From Bacillota bacterium (GTDB taxonomy: Bacteria; Bacillota; Clostridia; Christensenellales; CAG-138): 17,816 nt of DNA. Position numbers and translations under genes: made by a program. Below, one piece after another: positions 7,519 through 13,671 of this stretch. Below the pieces are notes generated by a model. That model did no database searches. It was not told the DNA's origin and saw nothing but the letters and a program-made list of their open reading frames with translations. The stretch is taken from NCBI GenBank assembly GCA_023399275.1, contig JAEWQH010000054.1, positions 1-17,816 on the forward strand. The letters run 5' to 3'. Position 1 is the stretch's first letter. Every line of letters begins with the position of its first letter.

Positions 7519-8166
7519 ATGCTGAAGATCGACCAAATCAAATTTGACGAAAACGGGCTGATCCCCGCGATCGTGATCGATACGCAGAGCGGGCAGGTGC
7601 TCATGCTGGCATATATGAACGAGGAGAGCCTGCGCGTTTCGATGGCGGAAGGGCGAACGTGCTTCTGGTCGCGCTCGCGGAAGGAACTCTGGCGCAAGGG
7701 CGAGACGAGCGGAAACGTGCAAACGATCGTCTCTATCACGGCGGATTGCGACGCGGACGCCCTGCTCGTCGAGGTGCGCAAGAGCGGGCCCGCGTGCCAC
7801 ACAGGCGCGGAGAGCTGCTTTCATCGGCCTGTATTCGAGGGGGAGGAAGCGCCGGGGTTTCGCTATGCGGATCTGTTTGAGATGCTGCGCGGCAGGCGAT
7901 CGCAGCCCAAGGAGGGCTCCTATACGACCTATCTGTTTGAAAAGGGACTGGACAAGATCCTCAAAAAGGTTGGGGAAGAGACCACGGAGGTCATCCTCGC
8001 CGCAAAGGATCGAGACAAGGCAAACACGGTCTACGAGCTCGGCGATCTGATGTATCACTGCATGGTGCTCATGCTGGAATCCGGCATCGAGCTGGAGGAT
8101 ATCCGCCGTGAAATGGCCGGCCGGCACGTGATCGACCGCAAGGTCAAACAGGAGAAGATGGTCTAG
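7519..8166 (+). CDS. hisIE: Bifunctional PR-AMP cyclohydrolase / PR-ATP pyrophosphatase HisIE
   Basis: A fusion that performs steps two and three of the pathway. Residues about 1-110 are the HisI cyclohydrolase domain with 'LMLAYMNEESL', 'TCFWSRSRKELWRKGETSGN', the Asp/Cys metal motif 'DCDADALLVEV' and 'ACHTGAESCF'. Residues about 130-215 are the all-helical HisE (MazG-like) domain with 'LFEKGLDKILKKVGEETTEV' and 'ELGDLMYHCMVLM'. The total of 215 residues is usual for the fusion. The start at 7519 lies 1 nt after the hisF stop; an in-frame extension from 7426 runs over hisF and was rejected. Confidence 0.96.
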   Translation: MLKIDQIKFDENGLIPAIVIDTQSGQVLMLAYMNEESLRVSMAEGRTCFWSRSRKELWRKGETSGNVQTIVSITADCDADALLVEVRKSGPACHTGAESCFHRPVFEGEEAPGFRYADLFEMLRGRRSQPKEGSYTTYLFEKGLDKILKKVGEETTEVILAAKDRDKANTVYELGDLMYHCMVLMLESGIELEDIRREMAGRHVIDRKVKQEKMV

Positions 8167-8214
8167 GCGAGCGTTGAGCGGCACGGCGACAAACGAAAGA
8201 CGAGGGCAAGGCGG

Positions 8215-9033
8215 ATGATCCGGCAGAATTTACACACGCACAGTACATTTGACGACGGCCAGAACACCATGGAAGAGATGGTGCAGGCCGCGATATCGGC
8301 GGGGCTGACCTCGCTGGGGTTCAGCGTGCATACGCCTATGCCGTATGAAGCCTGCTGGACGATCGACCGCGCGCGCGTCGGTGACTATGCCGCAGAGGCG
8401 CGGCGGCTCAAGCAAGCATACCGCGGTCAAATCGACGTTTACTGCGGCGCGGAGTGGGACCTCTACTCCGCAGAGCCGGCGCGGGGATTCGACTATGTGA
8501 TCGGCTCCATTCACCACATCCCTGCGGGCGGCGAGCTGTGCTGCGTCGACAACAGCGCCGAGGAGACGGAGCGGATCTTGGCCGCATACGCGCCCGGCGG
8601 CGCAGACGCCGTGGCGGAGGCATATTTTCGACAATATGCCGACCTGGCAAAGGCGGAAGCGGTCGATATCGTCGGCCACTTCGACCTGCTGACCAAGTTT
8701 GACGAGCAGCGGGTGTTTTTTGACGCGAATACCCCGCGCTTTCATGCGGCGGCGCTTGCGGCGATGGATCTGCTCGTCGCCGCGGACAAGATCTTCGAGA
8801 TCAACACGGGCGCGATCTCGCGCGGATATCGCAGCGCGCCGTATCCCTCCCGCACGCTGCTGCGGGCGCTCGGCGAGCGCGGCGGGCGGCTTACGATCAG
8901 CGCGGACGCGCACCGCGCGGAGGATATCGTCTGCCGCTTTGACGCGGCTGAGGCGCTTGCGGCAGACTGCGGCTTTCGTGAAATTTGGCAGTTTGACGGC
9001 GAGGGATTCAAACCCGTGCCGATCGGAGGCTGA
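8215..9033 (+). CDS. hisK: PHP-family histidinol-phosphatase
   Basis: Hydrolyses histidinol phosphate to histidinol, the step done by a fused HAD domain in enterobacteria but by a PHP-fold metalloenzyme in many Bacillota. The product is 272 residues, near the family norm. Metal-binding motifs are 'NLHTHSTFDDG' at residues 5-15, 'GAEWDLY', 'YVIGSIHHIP', 'DIVGHFDLLTKF' and the terminal 'ISADAHRAEDI'. It starts 48 nt after hisIE, and this gap shows no terminator. It completes the pathway because HisB here lacks a phosphatase domain. A generic PHP phosphoesterase is the alternative, but the length, motifs and context support HisK. Confidence 0.93.
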   Translation: MIRQNLHTHSTFDDGQNTMEEMVQAAISAGLTSLGFSVHTPMPYEACWTIDRARVGDYAAEARRLKQAYRGQIDVYCGAEWDLYSAEPARGFDYVIGSIHHIPAGGELCCVDNSAEETERILAAYAPGGADAVAEAYFRQYADLAKAEAVDIVGHFDLLTKFDEQRVFFDANTPRFHAAALAAMDLLVAADKIFEINTGAISRGYRSAPYPSRTLLRALGERGGRLTISADAHRAEDIVCRFDAAEALAADCGFREIWQFDGEGFKPVPIGG

Positions 9034-9034
9034 T

Positions 9035-9727
9035 ATGGAGTCGATTGCATCCGCGCTGTCCGCCAATGCTTACCCCGGGCGGGGGATTCTGCTCGGCAGC
9101 CTCGGCGGATCGGCTGTGACCGCCTATTTTCTCATGGGGCGCAGCGAAAACAGCCGCAACCGCGTTTTGCGTGAAGAGGGGGATGCGCTCTCGATCCTTG
9201 CGTTTGAAGAAAGCCGCGTCCTTGACCCGACGCTGATCTTCTATACGCCGCTTTGCCTCTATGCCGGCAGTATCGTGCTGGCAAACGGCGACCATGCGGA
9301 GACGATCTGCCAGAGCCTTGCGGCCGGGCACTCGCTGCAGTATGCCATGAGCACACGCTGCTACGAGCCGGATGCGCCAAACAATACGCCGCGCATCGCG
9401 GGGGTGGTGCTGCCGACCGGGCGCTGTACGCTTGGCATCGTCCAAAAGGCGGAGGGTGGGCCGGATTGCCGGAGAAAGTACTGGAGCTACGATCCGCGCG
9501 ACGGTGCGGCGCGTCTGATCCACACCTATGCGGGGGACGGAAACCCGCTGCCGGCCTTTGCCGGAAAGCCGCGCGAGGTCGCCATCGGCGGCACGGTGGA
9601 GGAGCTCGCGCGGGAGATCTGGGCCGCGCTGGATCGGCGCAACCGCGTTTCGCTCTATGTGCGCTATACGGATCTTCGCAGCGGCCGCTTTACGAGCGCG
9701 CTAAAAAACAGCCGCTTCGGGGATTGA
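9035..9727 (+). CDS. purO: IMP cyclohydrolase-like protein (PurO family)
   Basis: A 230-residue protein resembling the PurO-type IMP cyclohydrolase family, first known from archaea, which closes formyl-AICAR to IMP. Family-like stretches are 'YPGRGILLGSLGG', 'AYFLMGRSENSRNRV' (about 30-44), 'GDHAETI', and 'DAPNNTPRIAGV' (about 110-121). The start ATG is 1 nt after the hisK stop and preceded by GGAGG. The open frame runs back to 8699 through hisK, but that part is shadow. Its place directly behind the his genes fits reuse of AICAR released by HisHF. A formylating partner (PurH N-domain or PurP) is not in the window. Whether it replaces the cyclohydrolase domain of PurH or supplements it cannot be seen. 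Confidence 0.8.
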   Translation: MESIASALSANAYPGRGILLGSLGGSAVTAYFLMGRSENSRNRVLREEGDALSILAFEESRVLDPTLIFYTPLCLYAGSIVLANGDHAETICQSLAAGHSLQYAMSTRCYEPDAPNNTPRIAGVVLPTGRCTLGIVQKAEGGPDCRRKYWSYDPRDGAARLIHTYAGDGNPLPAFAGKPREVAIGGTVEELAREIWAALDRRNRVSLYVRYTDLRSGRFTSALKNSRFGD

Positions 9728-9755
9728 GCGATAGTCGCATGCGAGGAAACACAAA

Positions 9756-9780
9756 GACCGCGGAAGTGATCTCCGCGGTC
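9756..9780 (-). terminator. Terminator at the convergent gene ends
   Basis: A perfect 9-bp stem GACCGCGGA/TCCGCGGTC with a 7-nt loop lies between the 3' ends of purO and the HD-GYP gene. On the minus strand it is followed by TTTGTGTTT, giving an intrinsic terminator for the HD-GYP gene. On the plus strand no T run follows, so termination of the his operon there would be weaker. Confidence 0.7.
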
Positions 9781-9805
9781 GGGTCGTATCGGCGGGGGCG
9801 GGCTG

Positions 9806-10888
9806 TCAGGCGGCGCCAGACTCAAAGATATGGCGCAGCTCCTCTGCGCACTGGAAAAACGCGTCGCACAGCGCGGGGTTGAACTGCGTGCCGCACTCGT
9901 GGCGGATCTCGAGCATGCTCTCTTCGTGCGGCAGCGCGGGCTTATAGGGGCGCGGGCTGCGCAGCGCGTCGTAGACGTCGCAGATGGCGACGATCTGCGC
10001 GGAAAGCGGGATATCGTCGCCCTTGAGACCTTTGGGGTAGCCTTTGCCATCCCAGCGCTCATGGTGATAGAGCGCGATGTCGCTCGCCATGCGGAAGATG
10101 TCGCCCTTGGGCAGATGCTGATATGCCCGCTCGAGCGCCTGCGCCCCGAGGACGGTGTGTTTCTTGATCTCGTCAAACTCCTCGCGCGTGAGCTTGTCGG
10201 GCTTGAGCAGTATGCGTTCGGGAATATCGGCCTTGCCGATGTCGTGCAGCAGGCAGGCCTGCTGGAGCTTGTAGATGAAGTCGTAACTCAGGCTGTGGCT
10301 GTATATGCTGTTGAGCGAGAGGATGCTCGCCACCACGCGGCAGGACTCCGAGAGCCGCCGCAGGTGCGCGCCTGCCTGCGCATCGCGCGATTCGGCCTGG
10401 TGCACGAGGGAGCTGACCGTCCCCCAGAGTGCGTCCGCCGCGCCGGAGAGCTTTTTTTCCGCATCTTTGTCCATTTGCTCGCGGCAGTGCTGCAGCGCAA
10501 GCGCGGCCTCGCGCTGATCGGTGACGTCCGTCGCGCAGCAGCTCAAAAAGAGCGGGGCGCCCGTTTCATCCGTTACCGGCGTCATGACGATGTGCAGCAG
10601 CCTGCGCCTTCCTGCACCGTCCCTGCGCCACTGCTCGATCTCGACGGGATGCTTCTGCTCAAACGCGCTGCGCGTCTGCGTAATGGCGGCGGCAGCGTCG
10701 GCAGAGGGCAATACGCTCTCAATCGGCTGTTGCTCGATTTCGACGCGGGGCCTTCCGAGAAACGCCGCATGCGCCGCGTTGGCGCGGCCATAGGTGCAGG
10801 CGTAGGACATCTGCCAGAGCTGGATGGGGATGTTGTCCATCATCTCTTCCAGCGCGGTCAGAGGGGGGATCGACGCGCGTCTCGACAT
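9806..10888 (-). CDS. PAS-HD-GYP protein, probable cyclic-di-GMP phosphodiesterase
   Basis: A predicted cytoplasmic 360-residue signalling enzyme. Residues about 10-125 form a PAS-like sensor domain ending in 'SCCATDVTDQREAALAL', and about 165-355 form an HD-GYP domain. The catalytic motifs are intact: H215-D216 in 'LLHDIGKADIPERILL', H271-H272 in 'HHERWDGKGYPKGL' containing the GYP triad, and 'AICDVYDALRSPRPYKPAL'. HD-GYP enzymes hydrolyse cyclic-di-GMP to pGpG or GMP. The frame opens at 10972, but the internal ATG at 10886-10888 has a strong AGGAGG site 7 nt upstream and is chosen. It is divergent from a PilZ-containing polysaccharide synthase, so local control of that synthase is likely. 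The PAS ligand cannot be told. Confidence 0.92.
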   Translation of the reverse strand: MSRRASIPPLTALEEMMDNIPIQLWQMSYACTYGRANAAHAAFLGRPRVEIEQQPIESVLPSADAAAAITQTRSAFEQKHPVEIEQWRRDGAGRRRLLHIVMTPVTDETGAPLFLSCCATDVTDQREAALALQHCREQMDKDAEKKLSGAADALWGTVSSLVHQAESRDAQAGAHLRRLSESCRVVASILSLNSIYSHSLSYDFIYKLQQACLLHDIGKADIPERILLKPDKLTREEFDEIKKHTVLGAQALERAYQHLPKGDIFRMASDIALYHHERWDGKGYPKGLKGDDIPLSAQIVAICDVYDALRSPRPYKPALPHEESMLEIRHECGTQFNPALCDAFFQCAEELRHIFESGAA

Positions 10889-11014
10889 GGGGGGGCCTCC
10901 TGAATGGAACGGATAAACCGCGTATGGCGCGGACAGGATGAAACCGGAAGAACCGTCGGGCGCATGTGACAATCCCGATCAAAAGGGCGGCTTGCCGTGC
11001 GCTTGTTCGACAAC

Positions 11015-11043
11015 AGAATAATGTAAAATTACATGAAAGTCAA
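11015..11043 (-). promoter_or_regulatory. Promoter of the HD-GYP gene
   Basis: On the minus strand TTGACT (11038-11043) is followed after 17 nt by TATTCT (11015-11020), close to the sigma-A consensus. The transcript would begin near 11008, leaving about 120 nt of leader before the ATG at 10888. The spacer contains an inverted repeat, ATGTAA-AA-TTACAT (11021-11034). Confidence 0.7.
11021..11034. promoter_or_regulatory. Inverted repeat in promoter spacer, candidate operator
   Basis: ATGTAA and TTACAT flank a 2-nt centre and lie exactly between the -35 and -10 boxes of the HD-GYP promoter. This is a common position for repressor or MerR-type activator sites, although MerR sites normally need a longer spacer than the 17 nt seen here. 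No regulator gene is adjacent, so the ligand is unknown. Confidence 0.4.
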
Positions 11044-11059
11044 CGATGCGCGGGTGAAA

Positions 11060-11176
11060 CGTGACATGCCTCTTCGCGCAGGGCCGCAAAAACCGGTTCG
11101 CCGGATGGAAAGACGGCAAAAGCCGCGTGTCGCGTGTGTCTTTGTCGAGACGTAGAATCTGCCGTCAAAGCGGTGT
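11060..11176. other. Hairpin-rich intergenic segment of unknown function
   Basis: This stretch between the divergent promoters has no convincing ORF. It contains CCGG-TTCG-CCGG, a long-range 7-bp match GACGGCA/TGCCGTC enclosing roughly 55 nt, and GTCT-TTGTCG-AGAC. It lies upstream of the TTGACA promoter at 11192, so it would be in RNA only if a further promoter near 11000-11030 fires on the plus strand, or as part of a minus-strand transcript starting further right. A fragment reading GACGGCAAAAGCC loosely recalls the GACGCAAAGCC of cyclic-di-GMP-I riboswitches, but the rest does not fit. Confidence 0.3.
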
Positions 11177-11191
11177 CGGTCAAAAGGTTCG

Positions 11192-11220
11192 TTGACACGG
11201 CTGCCCGAAAAAACTAAAAT
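11192..11220 (+). promoter_or_regulatory. Promoter of the polysaccharide synthase genes
   Basis: A consensus TTGACA (11192-11197), a 17-nt spacer and TAAAAT (11215-11220). Transcription would start near 11227, about 48 nt before the first start codon, leaving a short leader with no room for a riboswitch. Confidence 0.8.
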
Positions 11221-11274
11221 GAAATTGTTATAGGTCGCGATTGATCTGCGCACGCGCGGCAGGCGGTCTGTGAC

Positions 11275-13626
11275 ATGAGCCGGCGAGAACACCGGGTTGC
11301 GGGAAGACGGGGGAACATGGCCAAGCTGTTTCAAAACAGAAGATTTCAAAATGCGATGTTTATTCTCGCAACGCTCACCTCGGTGATATACCTGGTGTGG
11401 CGCGCGGTGTTCACGCTGCCGCTGCAGGGCGGGGTGGTCGCCATCCTGTTCGGCATTCTTCTGCTGGTGAGCGAAATCACCTCCGCGCTGGGCACGTTTG
11501 AGCTCTACTACCGCAAGGCCCGCTCGAGTAAGGTGGACCTCGCACTGCCGCAGATCCCCGTAAGCTGGTATCCGGATGTGGACGTACTGGTCGCAACGCA
11601 CAACGAACCGGTCGAGCTGCTCTACAAGACCGTAAACGCCCTGACCTATATGGACTATCCGGACAAGAGCAAGGTGCATATCTATATTGCCGACGATGGA
11701 AACCGCCCCGCCATGGCGGCGCTCGCCGCGCGCTTCGGCGTCGGGTATCTTCCGCTGGCGAACAATAAGGAAGCCAAGAGCGGCAATCTCAACAACGCCC
11801 TGCGGCACACGAGATCCCCGCTCGTGGCCACGTTTGACGCGGATATGATCGCGCGGCGTGCGTTTCTGATGGAGACGGTGCCGTATTTTTTTCTGCCGCG
11901 CCTGCGGCATCAGGACGGGGAGTGGGTGCTGCGCAAGCCGGAGGAGATCGACCCGGACTTCAAGATCGGCTTCATTCAGACACCGCAGAGCTTTTACAAC
12001 CCTGACCTGTTTCAATTCAACCTCTATGCCGAGCAGAATATTCCAAACGAGCAGGACTTCTTTTCGCGCGAGATCAACGTGATGCGCAATAGCTCCAACG
12101 CCGTGGCCTACACGGGCAGCAACACGGTGATTGCGCGCCGGGCGCTCGAGGAGATCGGCGGTTTTCCGACGGATACGATCACAGAGGACTTCGAGACCGG
12201 CATCAAGATCCAGTCCAAGGGGTACACGACGTATTCCACGCTGCGCCCGCTGGCGAGCGGCCTCGCGCCGACGAGCATCCGCAGCATGGTGACCCAGCGC
12301 ATCCGCTGGGCACGCGGTGTGATCCAGTCGGTGCGCAACACCAAGATCCCTGTCAATCAGGGGCTTTCGCTTGGCGCACGCATCAGCTACATGCTCTCAT
12401 ACTCCTACTGGTGGTCGTTCGGGCGGCGGATCGTGTTCACGCTTGCACCGGTCATGTTTGCGCTGTTTGACCTGCAGGTGGTCAACACGACCTTTTGGCA
12501 GATCCTCGCCATCTGGGGGCCGCAGTATATCTTCTATTCGCTTGCGGTGCGCTGCCTTTCGAGCGACACGCGAAACCAGCGCTGGAACCAGATCATAGAT
12601 ACCATCTTAGCGCCGTTTATGATCATCCCTGTGTTTCTTGAGACGATCGGCCTCAAGCAGCTCAAGTTCAAGGTGACGGACAAGAGCTCCAGCAAGCCGC
12701 AGAATTCGAACTTTGTCTTTATCATCCCGCAGTTGGTGATGCTCGGCATGTCCATCGCGGGGCTGATCCGCTATCTGAGCGGGAAATACGGCATGGCGCT
12801 GTTCTACAGCAGTTTTATCGCCTTTTGGCTTCTGCTGAACATCACAAACCTGCTGTATGCGGTCTACTTCATGATGGGACGAAAGGCCTTTCGCTCCAGC
12901 GAGCGGTTTGAGGCGCAGATCCCGGTGCGGTTTGTGTACAACGGCAGGGTGTTCGACGCGATCACGAAAAACATCTCCGAGGGCGGCTTTCTCTTTACGC
13001 TGAAGCATCCTGCCTACCTGCCGGATGACGAGCCGCTGGAGTTTTCGCTCAGCAGCGGCCAATACGGCGCAACCGTTCGCGGGCACATCGTCTACATCAG
13101 CAGCGCGGGAAATCGGTGGCTCTACCATGTGCAGCTCGAGCCGGGCATGGCCGAGCACGACAACCGGGAGTACCTGCAGCTGGTCTATGACCGCCAGCAC
13201 TCCCTGCCGGTCTCGATGAACGTATGGGTGACCGCGTTTGACGATATCGTCAACAACGCGAGCATGCGCCTGGAAAAGCAGCACATGGAGATGCGTGCGT
13301 TGCCGCGCATCCAGCTTGAGCGGGCGGTTCGTTTTGACGAGGGCGTCAGCGGCACGCTCGTCGATTTCAACTTCCGCTATGCCGTGTTGCGGGATCTGAG
13401 AAAGCCGGCGGACACGCTTACGCTCTCTCCGCGCAGCGGGGTGCGCATCCTGCTCAAGAGTGAGGACCGGCCTGCATCCGCCGCAGGCGGGGCGCTGTAC
13501 ACCGTTGTGAACTGGGAGGAGCTCTCCGCCAGCAACGCGTTTCAAACGCTGCTGGAAGACTGGATCTTTGAGTATCAGCAGGGGACGCTGCGGCCGCGCA
13601 TCGGCAAAAAACGTGTTGCGCTCTAG
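11275..13626 (+). CDS. BcsA-like GT2 polysaccharide synthase with PilZ domain
   Basis: A membrane glycosyltransferase of the cellulose synthase type, 783 residues. Two N-terminal membrane segments (about 25-70) precede a GT2 domain with the expected catalytic set: D140-D141 in 'IADDGN', D188-x-D190 in 'FDADM', 'IQTPQSF', D305 in 'TEDFETG', and Q341-R-I-R-W345. Several membrane helices follow (about 365-535), then a PilZ domain with both cyclic-di-GMP-binding motifs, R540-S-S-E-R544 and N566-I-S-E-G-G571. About 150 further residues follow the PilZ domain. It should extrude a beta-linked glycan when cyclic-di-GMP binds. The sugar is unknown; no BcsB, BcsZ or BcsC partner is present. The start is uncertain: ATG 11275 has AGGCGGT 7 nt upstream, while ATG 11317 gives a more typical N-terminus. 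Confidence 0.92.
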   Translation: MSRREHRVAGRRGNMAKLFQNRRFQNAMFILATLTSVIYLVWRAVFTLPLQGGVVAILFGILLLVSEITSALGTFELYYRKARSSKVDLALPQIPVSWYPDVDVLVATHNEPVELLYKTVNALTYMDYPDKSKVHIYIADDGNRPAMAALAARFGVGYLPLANNKEAKSGNLNNALRHTRSPLVATFDADMIARRAFLMETVPYFFLPRLRHQDGEWVLRKPEEIDPDFKIGFIQTPQSFYNPDLFQFNLYAEQNIPNEQDFFSREINVMRNSSNAVAYTGSNTVIARRALEEIGGFPTDTITEDFETGIKIQSKGYTTYSTLRPLASGLAPTSIRSMVTQRIRWARGVIQSVRNTKIPVNQGLSLGARISYMLSYSYWWSFGRRIVFTLAPVMFALFDLQVVNTTFWQILAIWGPQYIFYSLAVRCLSSDTRNQRWNQIIDTILAPFMIIPVFLETIGLKQLKFKVTDKSSSKPQNSNFVFIIPQLVMLGMSIAGLIRYLSGKYGMALFYSSFIAFWLLLNITNLLYAVYFMMGRKAFRSSERFEAQIPVRFVYNGRVFDAITKNISEGGFLFTLKHPAYLPDDEPLEFSLSSGQYGATVRGHIVYISSAGNRWLYHVQLEPGMAEHDNREYLQLVYDRQHSLPVSMNVWVTAFDDIVNNASMRLEKQHMEMRALPRIQLERAVRFDEGVSGTLVDFNFRYAVLRDLRKPADTLTLSPRSGVRILLKSEDRPASAAGGALYTVVNWEELSASNAFQTLLEDWIFEYQQGTLRPRIGKKRVAL

Positions 13627-13671
13627 CGCGCGCGGCGGCGTGAAAATGAGAGGAAGGAGCGTGGCGATTTG

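Noticed and set aside
9830..10903. A 357-residue plus-strand frame opposite the HD-GYP gene
   Set aside because: The minus-strand frame has an AGGAGG site and intact HD-GYP catalytic motifs; the plus-strand translation shows no domain and is a mirror frame.
11060..11170. Cyclic-di-GMP-I riboswitch in front of the PilZ synthase
   Set aside because: GACGGCAAAAGCC loosely resembles part of the consensus, but the preceding helix, the spacing and the later GGxCUA segment do not match, and the good promoter at 11192 lies downstream of it.
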